From assembly GCF_042665595.1 (NCBI RefSeq), contig NZ_JBHTCT010000011.1, forward strand, positions 1 through 64,000: a stretch of 64,000 nt of DNA. The letters run 5' to 3'. The notes under the pieces were generated by a model that was not told the origin of the DNA, made no database searches, and was given only the letters and a program-made list of their open reading frames with translations. Within the stretch, counting starts at the first letter, position 1, and every line of letters starts with the position of its first letter. Below are positions 49,772 through 58,714 of the stretch, piece by piece. Made by a program: the position numbers and the translations under genes. This DNA comes from Bhargavaea changchunensis. GTDB lineage: Bacteria; Bacillota; Bacilli; Bacillales_A; Planococcaceae.

Positions 49772-50845
49772 ATGCAAAATGAAACACTGACGATGTTCAA
49801 GACACTGACCGAACTGCCTGGCGCACCGGGCAACGAGCACGCCGTCAGGAAGTATATGCGGCAGGAGCTCGAGAAATACTCAGACGAAGTGATCCAGGAC
49901 AGGCTCGGAGGGGTATTCGGTGTCCGACACGGCGGTGAAGGGTCCCCGAAAATCATGGTTGCCGGTCATATGGATGAAGTCGGATTCATGGTGTCCTCGA
50001 TCACGGACAATGGCATGATCCGCTTCCAGCCCCTCGGCGGCTGGTGGAGCCAGGTGCTGCTTGCCCAGCGGGTTCAGATCATTACGGATCAAGGCCCGGT
50101 GATCGGTGTGGTCGGCTCAATTCCGCCGCACCTATTGAGCGACAAAGTGCGCAATAAGCCGATGGACATCAAGAATATGCTGATCGACATCGGTGCCGAC
50201 GACAAACAGGATGCCAAGAAGATCGGCATCCGTCCGGGCCAGCAGATTGTCCCGGTCTGCCCGTTCACGCCGATGGCCAATGAGAAAAAGATTCTTGCAA
50301 AAGCATGGGATAACCGGTACGGCTGCGGACTGGCCATCGAACTTCTTAAGGAAGTGAAGGGGGAGGAACTGCCGAACACCCTATACTCCGGTGCGAATGT
50401 CATGGAGGAAGTCGGCCTCCGCGGTGCACAGGCGGCTGCCAACATGATTAATCCGGATCTCTTTTTTGCACTGGATGCCAGCCCGGCAAATGATGCATCC
50501 GGAGACAAAAATGAATTCGGACAGCTCGGAAAAGGGACCCTTCTTCGCATCTTTGACCGTTCGATGGTGACCCACAGGGGGCTGCGTGAATTCGTACTGG
50601 ATACTGCAGAAACAAATCATATTCCTTACCAGTACTTTATCTCTCAGGGGGGGACCGACGCAGGCCGCGTCCACCTCTCCAACGAGGGCGTCCCAAGTGC
50701 GGTCATCGGCATCTGTTCGCGCTATATCCATACGTCGGGATCGATCATCCACACGGACGACTATGCGGCGGCGCGTGAACTGCTGGTTAAGCTGGTCCGT
50801 TCGCTCGACCGGACGACTGTCGAGACGATCCGCAGCAATGCATAA
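49772..50845 (+). CDS. ytoP: M42-family aminopeptidase YtoP
   Basis: A 357-aa metallo-aminopeptidase of the M42 glutamyl aminopeptidase/cellulase-related family. Metal ligands are seen in AGHMDEVGFM, KAWDNRYGC, NVMEEVGLRG and ALDASPAND, with the last histidine in YIHTSGSIIH. The enzyme should be cytoplasmic and multimeric. The ATG at 49772 lies nine bases after GGGGAGGG; the frame opens at 49706 without a ribosome site. A short terminator follows. Confidence 0.93.
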   Translation: MQNETLTMFKTLTELPGAPGNEHAVRKYMRQELEKYSDEVIQDRLGGVFGVRHGGEGSPKIMVAGHMDEVGFMVSSITDNGMIRFQPLGGWWSQVLLAQRVQIITDQGPVIGVVGSIPPHLLSDKVRNKPMDIKNMLIDIGADDKQDAKKIGIRPGQQIVPVCPFTPMANEKKILAKAWDNRYGCGLAIELLKEVKGEELPNTLYSGANVMEEVGLRGAQAAANMINPDLFFALDASPANDASGDKNEFGQLGKGTLLRIFDRSMVTHRGLREFVLDTAETNHIPYQYFISQGGTDAGRVHLSNEGVPSAVIGICSRYIHTSGSIIHTDDYAAARELLVKLVRSLDRTTVETIRSNA

Positions 50846-50851
50846 ATCCTG

Positions 50852-50877
50852 AAAGGGGCCGAAGCGGCCTCTTTTTT
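50852..50877 (+). terminator. Terminator of ytoP
   Basis: AGGGGCCG and CGGCCTCT flank AAG, followed by TTTTT. Confidence 0.8.
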
Positions 50878-50909
50878 CTGCATTTAATACGAATTCTGGA
50901 GGGCAAAAT

Positions 50910-51446
50910 ATGAAAATAATCGTCGGCTCGACCAACAGGGCCAAAATCATTGCGGTACGGGATGCGTTTGCATCACTCGGAATCCAGGCAGAAGTGGAGG
51001 GCATTGATACTGATTCAGACGTCTCATCACAGCCTTTCGGGGACAACGAGACGATGGCGGGAGCCAGGAACCGTGCCGTCTCGGCAATAAAGACCGGCAA
51101 CCATGACCTCGCCATTGGCCTCGAGGGAGGCGTAAAGGAATTGGACGGCCGACTCTACATTTGCAATTGGGGAGCGCTTGCCCTTCCGGACGGCAAGGTG
51201 TTCACGGCAGGGGGCGCACAGATTCCGCTTCCTGAGGAAGTGGCACAGCCGGTGCGGAGCGGGAAGGAACTTGGTCCTGTCATGGAAATATTCACATCCA
51301 GAGCAGACATCCGGCAGACCGGAGGCGCAGTGGGGGTTTTCACGGATGGAACGGTCAGCCGCTCGGATATGTTCAGTCATGTCGTCCTGCTGCTCGCAGG
51401 GCAGTGGCAGTTTGCCGCAGGCAACCACGGGCGTCAGGGGCAGTGA
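50910..51446 (+). CDS. DUF84 (YjjX-type) NTP phosphatase
   Basis: A 178-aa protein of the DUF84 family, which includes E. coli YjjX, an inosine/xanthosine triphosphatase. The N-terminal VGSTNRAKIIAV, the central GLEGGVKELDG and the late GAVGVFTDGTVSR match the family. It probably removes non-canonical purine triphosphates. CTGGAGG precedes the ATG. In B. subtilis the thioredoxin-like ytpP lies at this place; it is absent here. Confidence 0.86.
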   Translation: MKIIVGSTNRAKIIAVRDAFASLGIQAEVEGIDTDSDVSSQPFGDNETMAGARNRAVSAIKTGNHDLAIGLEGGVKELDGRLYICNWGALALPDGKVFTAGGAQIPLPEEVAQPVRSGKELGPVMEIFTSRADIRQTGGAVGVFTDGTVSRSDMFSHVVLLLAGQWQFAAGNHGRQGQ

Positions 51447-51447
51447 G

Positions 51448-51476
51448 TTGCAAGCAGGCAAGAACAACTTTAGAAT
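51448..51476 (+). promoter_or_regulatory. Candidate SigA promoter of the 177-aa lipoprotein gene
   Basis: TTGCAA (51448-51453), a 17-base spacer and TAGAAT (51471-51476). Confidence 0.58.
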
Positions 51477-51511
51477 GATGGAGATGAATATACGGAAGCG
51501 GGGGGACGAGT

Positions 51512-52045
51512 ATGGGCATGAGACTCCGCCTCATTGCCGGATTCACTCTTGCGGCAATGCTTGCAGGCTGTTCGGCGACAGTTGAAGAGCGTACTTCTGA
51601 AGGAATAGAGGAAGCCGGCAGGGTATTCACTGATCAAACAAAGAATCCGAACACCGAAGTCGGTAACGCCAGTTTCTATAAACCGTTCGGATTCAAGGTG
51701 CAGGAAGGTTCGGATGAGCAGAATATCGTTCTTGAAAAAGGCGGCGATACCTATGTGCTTTTCATCAATCCGAATGAGGGCAAAGACAGCCGTCTGTTCT
51801 ACGATCTTCTCTATGCGGACCCTGCAAATGAGATTTTGGAAACCGGCACTTATGAACGCCATGACATGTTCGGATTTGCCGGAGCCACTAAGGTTTCCGA
51901 AGAGCGTGTGGAACTGGTTGCGGGAAGCGGCGGCCGGAAAATCACCACTTTCTCTGATAAGGGAGAAATCAAAAAGAACCTGAAGACGATGATGGAAATT
52001 GTCCGGTCCGTAAATTATGAGGACGGGGCGGTAGCGAAAGAATAA
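51512..52045 (+). CDS. Lipoprotein of unknown function
   Basis: A 177-aa protein with a signal peptide and lipobox LAGC (C20), so it should be tethered outside the membrane. The mature part starts with an acidic linker and continues as a single mixed alpha/beta domain with the segment NASFYKPFGFKV. It was not matched to a named family. GGGGGGACGAGT precedes the ATG. It has its own promoter and precedes ytpQ by 42 bases, so the two may share a transcript. Confidence 0.8.
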   Translation: MGMRLRLIAGFTLAAMLAGCSATVEERTSEGIEEAGRVFTDQTKNPNTEVGNASFYKPFGFKVQEGSDEQNIVLEKGGDTYVLFINPNEGKDSRLFYDLLYADPANEILETGTYERHDMFGFAGATKVSEERVELVAGSGGRKITTFSDKGEIKKNLKTMMEIVRSVNYEDGAVAKE

Positions 52046-52087
52046 GACGGGACAGGGGGACGTCCTGTCCGGAAGGGAGGAGCGTCC

Positions 52088-52903
52088 ATGAAAGCATCAG
52101 AATTGGTGCGGGAACTGAAGCACCGCCTGGGGGAAGACCGCTTTTCCTGGGATTTCGACCGACAGAACAACCGGCTGAAGATGAAGCACCAGACACTGGG
52201 AAAAGGCCTTGAACTGAGCCTGTCTCCGCTTCTGGCCAAAATCCAGAACAATCCGGACACCGCTCTGGATGAAGCTGTCTACACGATCAACGAGACGTTC
52301 TCCGCAATGGAGCGCGAAGTGGAAGAAGGGTTCAGCGGAGAAGGCCGGATCTATCCGGTCATCCGTTCGACATCATTCCCGGTGGAATCGAAAGAAGGAA
52401 ACCGTTTTATCACCTCGGATCATACGGCTGAGACCCGGATTTTCTATGCGCTGGACCTGGGACAGACCTACCGGCTGATTGATGAATCTATGCTGGATAG
52501 TCTGGGGCTGACAGACCAGGCCCTGAAGGAATCAGCGCGATTCCGTGTCAGGCAGCTGCCGACCGATGTCAAGACTGACGAAGTCGCCGGCAACATCTAT
52601 TACTTCGTGAATAACAATGACGGCTACGATGCAAGCCGGATCCTGAACGAGCCGTTCCTGAAAGAGATGGAGCAGAAAATCGAAGGGGTCATGACAGTCT
52701 CTGTCCCCCATCAGGACGTCCTCATCATTGGCGATATCCGCAATGATACGGGCTATGATGTCCTGGCCCAGCTGACGATGCATTACTTCACAGTCGGACG
52801 TGTTCCGGTGACATCATTGTCCTTCATTTATGAAAACGGAGAACTCGAGCCGATATTCATCCTTGCTAAAAACAGGCCTGAAGGAAAGGAAGAAAAAGAA
52901 TGA
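52088..52903 (+). CDS. ytpQ: DUF1444 protein YtpQ
   Basis: A 271-aa soluble protein of the DUF1444 family (YtpQ in B. subtilis). Family features include RIYPVIRSTSFP, VRQLPTDVKTDEVAGN and the late LSFIYENGELEPI. Its function is unknown. GGGAGGAGC precedes the ATG. The stop overlaps the ytpR start by four bases, so the two are coupled. Confidence 0.9.
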   Translation: MKASELVRELKHRLGEDRFSWDFDRQNNRLKMKHQTLGKGLELSLSPLLAKIQNNPDTALDEAVYTINETFSAMEREVEEGFSGEGRIYPVIRSTSFPVESKEGNRFITSDHTAETRIFYALDLGQTYRLIDESMLDSLGLTDQALKESARFRVRQLPTDVKTDEVAGNIYYFVNNNDGYDASRILNEPFLKEMEQKIEGVMTVSVPHQDVLIIGDIRNDTGYDVLAQLTMHYFTVGRVPVTSLSFIYENGELEPIFILAKNRPEGKEEKE

Positions 52904-53505
52904 ATGCATTTTACAACAATCAGGGCGTCGGCGATGTGCTGATGGTGCAACTGGTGCCTGGTACGCCTGAAGAGATAAAGCCAGAAACAATCGGCGATAT
53001 CACCCTCATCCGTGACGCGGCTTCCGGCGAAGTGGCCGGTTTTAATCTGTTCCATGCTTCTGAATATGTGAAGCCGGAAGGCCAGGGTAAGATTGAGGCC
53101 GATGAAGCGTTCCTCGATCGGCTGAAGGAAGCCTTCTCTAAAAACGGCGCGGAATTTTCTTTTGAGGTGGACCTTTCTCCAAAGTTTGTCGTGGGCTATG
53201 TGACTTCCAAAGAAAAGCATCCGAATGCGGACAAACTCAGTATCTGCAAAGTCGATGTCGGCACGGAGACGCTTCAGATCGTCTGCGGCGCACCGAACGT
53301 GGACGAAGGCCAGCATGTCGTTGTGGCCAAGCCCGGTGCCGTCATGCCGTCCGGGATGGTCATCAAAGATGCCGAGCTCCGCGGAGTACCGTCCTCCGGA
53401 ATGATCTGTTCCGCGAAAGAACTTGCCCTGCCGGATGCACCGCAGGAAAAAGGGATTCTTGTCCTGGAGGGCAAGCAGACTCCCGGCGAACCATTCCGGT
53501 TCTGA
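52900..53505 (+). CDS. ytpR: tRNA-binding-domain protein YtpR
   Basis: A 201-aa protein with a C-terminal OB-fold tRNA-binding domain like that of bacterial PheT (residues 95-200), seen as HPNADKLSICKVDVG, VCGAPNV and GVPSSGMICS. The N-terminal 90 residues are family-specific. It may act in tRNA quality control or aminoacylation; the exact role is unknown. It overlaps ytpQ and is followed by a hairpin. Confidence 0.9.
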   Translation: MNAFYNNQGVGDVLMVQLVPGTPEEIKPETIGDITLIRDAASGEVAGFNLFHASEYVKPEGQGKIEADEAFLDRLKEAFSKNGAEFSFEVDLSPKFVVGYVTSKEKHPNADKLSICKVDVGTETLQIVCGAPNVDEGQHVVVAKPGAVMPSGMVIKDAELRGVPSSGMICSAKELALPDAPQEKGILVLEGKQTPGEPFRF

Positions 53506-53545
53506 AGTACTATTTTAATTGGCAGGATCAGCCTTTAAACTAATC

Positions 53546-53602
53546 AGCAGCGGTACCGTGAGCCTTTCAGACAAAGGCCTGCGGGCACCGCTGTTGTTTA
53601 TT
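53546..53602 (+). terminator. Two-tier hairpin after ytpR, probable terminator
   Basis: CAGCGGT (53548-53554) pairs with ACCGCTG (53587-53593), and inside GCCTTT pairs with AAAGGC. TTGTTTATTT follows. Termination is likely but not perfect. Confidence 0.55.
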
Positions 53603-53641
53603 TCTCATCAATCCTTAGCGAATTGTGTGATGGGGGACTGT

Positions 53642-53670
53642 TTGATTGAAACCCTCCATGCTGATAGAAT
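53642..53670 (+). promoter_or_regulatory. Candidate SigA promoter of sftA
   Basis: TTGATT (53642-53647), a 17-base spacer and TAGAAT (53665-53670). Confidence 0.5.
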
Positions 53671-53702
53671 AAAGTGATTGACGGTGGAAAGAGTGATATC
53701 TA

Positions 53703-56438
53703 TTGAACTGGTTTAAACGACTTCTGAACAAAGTCACCGAAGAAGAACAGACGGAAGATCTCGGAAAAACCGATTACATAGAACGAACTGAACCTGCGGA
53801 AAAAGCGGATGTCGGACGTCCGAAGTTCCGCTTCCCTTTGATACCCGATGAAGAAGATATGATTGAATCGGACCCACTTCCTCTCCCGGAGCCACCTCAG
53901 CTGAGAGAGGACCGCACAATACGCGAACCATTTGCACCTGCCGGCGGCCGCTTGCCGTTGCCGAAACATCTTCGGGCAGGCAGTCAGGAAAGCTGGAAAT
54001 CCAGGGAGGATCGTTATTCACCGGAGACTCCTGTCCGGCGACAGCCAAGACTGCCGAATTCCTGGGAGGGTGCGTCCCCGATAACATCCAAAGCTCCGGG
54101 TTCCAGTCTGGACGAGCGTCCACAGCCTCCGAAACGGGTACGGGGATTTATGCCGTCCGACGTTCCTTCGCCGGTTTACGGCTATAATAAGCCGGTTGCA
54201 CCGCCAGCTGCTCCTGCCAAAGTCGAGCATCCCGAAACAGGGCTTGCCGACCTGATCAGGGATCGTGAAGATGATAACGGGTCCCGCAGTGCGGATGAAG
54301 TGATCGAACAGCATCGTCCCGATACCGCATTGCCGCTGCCGAAATCCGATAAAGAAAAACAAATCGTCCGGAAAGAAAGACTCCAACCGGATGAACCCGT
54401 AAATCAACCCGCAGAAAATTCGTCAGAATTGCCACCAGCTCCTGAAGAGCTTGTGATCACTCGAGTTTCGGATCTGAAAAATCACAGTGAACAGGAAACG
54501 GCTGAGCAAAAAACGGCAGCAGAAGAATCCGGGTCGGCTGAAGCCTCTCCTTTGAAGGAAACCTTACAGGAACAGGTGGAAGTGGCCGAAGAAGTTCCTG
54601 TTTCAACGTTGCCGGAGGAAAGGCACGAAGAAGAACCGGAACAGCCGGAACAGAATTCGGAAAATGCCATTTCCGCGCCGGAAAAAGAGGCGCCAAAACA
54701 GAAGGGCGGAACGCCTTTCAATGTCGTCATGCTGAAATCCGACCGCCAGCGGCTTGAACAGCTGGAGCGTCTAAAAGGACTGAAGCCTCCGGCCATCCCG
54801 GCAGTGGATCAAAAGCCGTCCGGGATTTCCGAAGAGCGCAGGCCGGTCAAGTCTGTCCGCGAAAAGGAACCGGAAAAGGCAGAAGCCCGGGTTCAGAACG
54901 TCAGCGAGTCTGCGGATATCATCAAAAAAGAAGAACCTCCTGTCCGGCAATACCAAGAAAAGATTTCCGAACCGGTACCTGATGTTGCAGATGAACAGTT
55001 GCCGCACTATGTATTTCCTGACAGGGAATTTCTCATCGAGCCCGAAGATGAATTACAGGATTCGGAATGGATGGAATCCCAGGCGGCCAAACTGGAAGAA
55101 GCGCTGTCCTATTTTTCGGTCAAGAGCAAGGTGATTGGCATGGTCCAGGGACCGGCGGTCACACAGTTCGAACTGAAGGTCGGGCATGGAACGAAAGTGA
55201 GCAAAATCCGGAACCTGCAGGATGACCTTAAGCTTGCACTTGCAGCAAAGGATATCCGGATTCAGGCACCGATCCCCGGCAAGAGTTCGATCGGCATCGA
55301 AATTCCAAACCGGGTATCCCGCGCGGTCAGGATTTCGGAAGTGATCGGTTCTCCGGCATTCGATGAATCGGATTCCCCGCTCGAAGCGGTACTCGGTTTG
55401 GATCTGGCCGGCAGACCTTCGACCATCGATCTCAGGAAAATGCCCCACGGTCTCATAGCGGGTGCGACGGGATCAGGAAAGTCGGTCTGCATCAATTCAA
55501 TTCTCACGAGCCTGCTTTATAAGGCTACGCCAGATGAACTGAGGTTGCTGCTGATCGATCCGAAAATGGTCGAACTTGCTCCATATAACCGGATTCCGCA
55601 TCTGGTCAGTCCTGTCATCACGGACGTCAAGGCAGCAAATGCCGCACTGAAGTGGGCAGTGGAAGAAATGGAACGGCGCTATGAGCTGTTTGCCCATGGA
55701 GGCGTACGGGACATCGCCAGATATAATCAGAAGGCGGAGGAGCACAGGGAATTCAGCAAAAAGCTGCCGTACCTACTGATTGTGATCGACGAGCTTGCGG
55801 ACCTGATGATGGTCGCGCCTGCCGAAGTGGAGGAATCGATCTGCCGGATCGCACAGAAAGCACGAGCCTGCGGCATCCATTTGGTGATTGCGACGCAGCG
55901 GCCGTCAGTGGATGTAATCACAGGACTGATCAAGGCGAATGTACCGACAAGGATCGCTTTTTCGGTATCTTCACAGGTGGATTCCCGCACGATCATTGAC
56001 GTGCAGGGGGCCGAGCGGCTTCTCGGGAAAGGGGATATGCTGTATCTTGGAAATGGCATGTCTGCACCCACACGGCTACAGGGGACGTTCGTCACCGATG
56101 ATGAAATTGAGCGGGTCACGGAATACGTGCGTCGCTCGGGAGAGCCGGATTACCTGTTCCGGCAGGAAGAACTGATCAAGAAGGCGGAGTCTCACGAATC
56201 CGAAGATCCGCTTTTTGAGGATGCCTGCCGGTTTATCGCGGAAGCCGGAAGCGCATCGACTTCGATGCTGCAACGAAAGTTCAGCATCGGCTACAATCGT
56301 GCTGCCCGTCTGATCGATATGCTGGAAGACAGGGGATTCGTCTCCCCGCAAAAAGGCAGCAAACCCAGGGACGTATATCTGACCCAGGAAGCAGCAACGG
56401 CAATCGAACAGCCGGGCGGACCCGCGCATACGATATGA
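53703..56438 (+). CDS. sftA: Septum-associated DNA translocase SftA
   Basis: A 911-aa FtsK/SpoIIIE-family translocase without membrane segments, matching SftA, which clears chromosome from the division septum. Residues 1-430 form a long Pro/Glu/Lys-rich linker. The motor follows: an alpha domain, Walker A GATGSGKS (about 587-594), Walker B LLIVIDELADL (about 690), and a C-terminal winged-helix gamma domain (LQRKFSIGYNRAARLIDML) that reads DNA polarity. It starts with TTG; GGTGG/GGAAAGAG upstream is a moderate ribosome site. murC follows. Confidence 0.94.
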   Translation: MNWFKRLLNKVTEEEQTEDLGKTDYIERTEPAEKADVGRPKFRFPLIPDEEDMIESDPLPLPEPPQLREDRTIREPFAPAGGRLPLPKHLRAGSQESWKSREDRYSPETPVRRQPRLPNSWEGASPITSKAPGSSLDERPQPPKRVRGFMPSDVPSPVYGYNKPVAPPAAPAKVEHPETGLADLIRDREDDNGSRSADEVIEQHRPDTALPLPKSDKEKQIVRKERLQPDEPVNQPAENSSELPPAPEELVITRVSDLKNHSEQETAEQKTAAEESGSAEASPLKETLQEQVEVAEEVPVSTLPEERHEEEPEQPEQNSENAISAPEKEAPKQKGGTPFNVVMLKSDRQRLEQLERLKGLKPPAIPAVDQKPSGISEERRPVKSVREKEPEKAEARVQNVSESADIIKKEEPPVRQYQEKISEPVPDVADEQLPHYVFPDREFLIEPEDELQDSEWMESQAAKLEEALSYFSVKSKVIGMVQGPAVTQFELKVGHGTKVSKIRNLQDDLKLALAAKDIRIQAPIPGKSSIGIEIPNRVSRAVRISEVIGSPAFDESDSPLEAVLGLDLAGRPSTIDLRKMPHGLIAGATGSGKSVCINSILTSLLYKATPDELRLLLIDPKMVELAPYNRIPHLVSPVITDVKAANAALKWAVEEMERRYELFAHGGVRDIARYNQKAEEHREFSKKLPYLLIVIDELADLMMVAPAEVEESICRIAQKARACGIHLVIATQRPSVDVITGLIKANVPTRIAFSVSSQVDSRTIIDVQGAERLLGKGDMLYLGNGMSAPTRLQGTFVTDDEIERVTEYVRRSGEPDYLFRQEELIKKAESHESEDPLFEDACRFIAEAGSASTSMLQRKFSIGYNRAARLIDMLEDRGFVSPQKGSKPRDVYLTQEAATAIEQPGGPAHTI

Positions 56439-56552
56439 ACGGATGGAAAAAATAACACAAATGGCGTTCCGGAAGGGCACGCGTTTGGTGGTATAATCGG
56501 AGTATGGCCTTTTTGCGCCGTACACAGGGATTTCAATCCCGGGAGGTTTAGC

Positions 56553-57866
56553 ATGACAGTTTATCATTTCACCGGAATCAAAGGGTCGGGCATGAGCTCG
56601 CTCGCCCAGATCCTGCATGACACCGGCTACGAAGTTCAAGGCTCTGACGTCGACAAATATTTCTTCACTGAAGAACCCCTGAAGGAACGGAATATCCCGG
56701 TCCTTCCGTTTGATGCGGCAAATATCCGCGAGGGACTGACAATTATTGCGGGCAACGCGTTTCCAGATGATCATCCCGAATTGGTGAGGGCACATGAGAT
56801 GGGGCTGGATGTCATCCGCTACCATGAATTCCTCGGAACGTACATCGATTCCTTCGTTTCGGTAGCAGTGACCGGTTCACACGGGAAGACATCGACGACG
56901 GGCCTTCTCGCCCACGTTCTGGCCGGTTATGGCCCGACGTCCTACCTGATCGGGGACGGGACAGGGAAGGGAGATCCCGATGCGAAGTTTTTTGCGCTCG
57001 AAGCTTGTGAATACAAGCGTCATTTCCTTGCCTATGATCCGGACTACGCGATCATGACAAACATCGATTTTGACCATCCTGATTACTTTGCCGATGTCGA
57101 CGATGTTTTCGACGCATTCCAGGAAATGGCCTATAAAGTGAGGAAATGTATCATCGCATGCGGCGACGATGAACAGCTCCAGCGCATCCAGGCCAACGTT
57201 CCGGTCGTCTACTATGGTTTCTCACCGGAAAATGATTTTGTTGCACATAATCTGCAGAGGAGCGAAACAGGAACGACGTTTGACGTAAGAGTCAGAAATG
57301 AAGCCTATCAGTCGTTCCATGTACCACAGCCGGGCGACCATGCAGTGCTGAATGCGCTGGCTGTCATTTCGCTCTGCAAGTATGAGAATATTCCCGCAGA
57401 CATCATCCAGGACCGGCTGGATACATTCGGCGGAGTCAAGCGGCGATTCACCGAGTCGGTGATCGGCAGCAGAGTCATCATTGATGATTACGCGCACCAT
57501 CCTACCGAAATCCGGGCAACCATCCAATCGGCAAGGCAGAAATACCCCGGACGGGAGCTTGTTGCGATTTTCCAGCCGCATACGTTTTCAAGGACTGCGA
57601 AGTTCATGGATGAATTTGCGGATAGTCTGAGTACAGCGGATGAGGTCTATATTGCTGAGATTTTCGGATCTGCCCGTGAACAGAACGGAGACTTGAAAGC
57701 AGAAGACCTTGCAGAGAAGATTGATGGAAGCCGGGCGATCCATGTGGACGAAGTCGATCAGCTTCTTGCCCACGAAAACGCGGTCCTCCTGTTCATGGGA
57801 GCCGGTGACGTACAGAAATATGAAAAAGCCTTCACTGAACTTGTGAAGGATGGAAAGACTGCCTGA
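56553..57866 (+). CDS. murC: UDP-N-acetylmuramate-L-alanine ligase
   Basis: A 437-aa Mur ligase that adds L-alanine to UDP-MurNAc in the cytoplasm. The N-terminal GIKGSGMSSLA binds UDP, GSHGKTSTT (about 108-116) is the ATP loop, and the C-terminal DDYAHHPTEI and QPHTFSRT are family signatures. GGGAGG precedes the ATG. A TATAAT at 56492-56497 may be part of its own promoter. It follows sftA as in B. subtilis. Confidence 0.96.
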   Translation: MTVYHFTGIKGSGMSSLAQILHDTGYEVQGSDVDKYFFTEEPLKERNIPVLPFDAANIREGLTIIAGNAFPDDHPELVRAHEMGLDVIRYHEFLGTYIDSFVSVAVTGSHGKTSTTGLLAHVLAGYGPTSYLIGDGTGKGDPDAKFFALEACEYKRHFLAYDPDYAIMTNIDFDHPDYFADVDDVFDAFQEMAYKVRKCIIACGDDEQLQRIQANVPVVYYGFSPENDFVAHNLQRSETGTTFDVRVRNEAYQSFHVPQPGDHAVLNALAVISLCKYENIPADIIQDRLDTFGGVKRRFTESVIGSRVIIDDYAHHPTEIRATIQSARQKYPGRELVAIFQPHTFSRTAKFMDEFADSLSTADEVYIAEIFGSAREQNGDLKAEDLAEKIDGSRAIHVDEVDQLLAHENAVLLFMGAGDVQKYEKAFTELVKDGKTA

Positions 57867-57884
57867 ACCACGGAACCAGTCTTC

Positions 57885-57924
57885 AAAGCCATCTCTCCGG
57901 ATTATCGGAGTGATGGCTTTTTTT
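57885..57924 (+). terminator. Terminator of murC
   Basis: AAAGCCATCTCTCCG and CGGAGTGATGGCTTT flank GATTAT, followed by TTTTTT. Confidence 0.9.
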
Positions 57925-58097
57925 ATAATGGAAAGCAAATCCGTCAGTACGCTGTCACCTGATCCAAGTTCCCCAATTCCCCGGATTACCGCTTGGCATG
58001 CCCTATTTGCGGACAGTTCCGCCTATTCATATCCGGCAGGCAAATTCGCTGTTTAGGAAGGAGTCGCAGTGGTGTATGTTGAATAGGGGGAAGGAGC

Positions 58098-58123
58098 GTT
58101 TATTCCCAATGGGACAGGGGTAC
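58098..58123 (+). promoter_or_regulatory. Candidate SigB promoter of ytxGH
   Basis: GTTTAT (58098-58103), a 14-base spacer and GGGTAC (58118-58123). The ytxGHJ operon is SigB-controlled in B. subtilis. Confidence 0.72.
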
Positions 58124-58165
58124 AACGTTAGTATGAAACAGGCTTCATGAATAGGAGGAAATGGC

Positions 58166-58660
58166 ATGGAAAATTTGTTGTACATCGCGGCGATCGTAGC
58201 GGCCGTTGCTTTTCTGATCTTATGCATCGCCCTGGCCGTGACCCTCAATTCCGTGAAAAAGACGCTGAATAACGTCGCGTCAACGGTTGATGGTCTGGAA
58301 GGCCAGATTCAGGGGCTCACAAAGGAATCAACAGAATTGCTTCACAAGACGAATCTCCTGGCGGAAGACATCCAGGAAAAGAGCCAAAAGCTTAATACAG
58401 TCGTCCAAGCCGTTCAAGGCGTCGGCGAGTCGGTCGGAAACCTCAATTCTTCCGTCCGCCGGATCACATCATCCGTAGCAGCCGAAGTAGAGCGCAATGA
58501 AGACAAAATTGCCCAAGTTGTTCAGTGGAGCAATGTAGTCATGGAGATACGTGACAAGTGGAAAGAGCGTACAGGCACGGGCAAGGACAAGGACGGCTGG
58601 AACCGATATTCCGTCCCGGAGCAGAGACGGCTTCCGGAACCTGAAAGAATTGAATCCTGA
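58166..58660 (+). CDS. ytxG: DUF948 general stress protein YtxG
   Basis: A 164-aa protein with one N-terminal membrane segment (residues 3-27) and a long amphipathic, coiled-coil-like DUF948 region up to about residue 120, then a hydrophilic tail. B. subtilis YtxG is a general-stress membrane protein of unknown action. AGGAGG precedes the ATG. A SigB-type promoter lies 43 bases upstream and ytxH follows 54 bases later. Confidence 0.9.
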   Translation: MENLLYIAAIVAAVAFLILCIALAVTLNSVKKTLNNVASTVDGLEGQIQGLTKESTELLHKTNLLAEDIQEKSQKLNTVVQAVQGVGESVGNLNSSVRRITSSVAAEVERNEDKIAQVVQWSNVVMEIRDKWKERTGTGKDKDGWNRYSVPEQRRLPEPERIES

Positions 58661-58714
58661 CAGGCAACCGGTGGGCTGCAATAAATTAATCATTATATTA
58701 AGGGAGGAATCAAC

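Noticed and set aside
57850..58056. 68-aa ORF after murC
   Set aside because: It spans the murC stop and terminator hairpin, lacks a ribosome site and has no recognisable composition.
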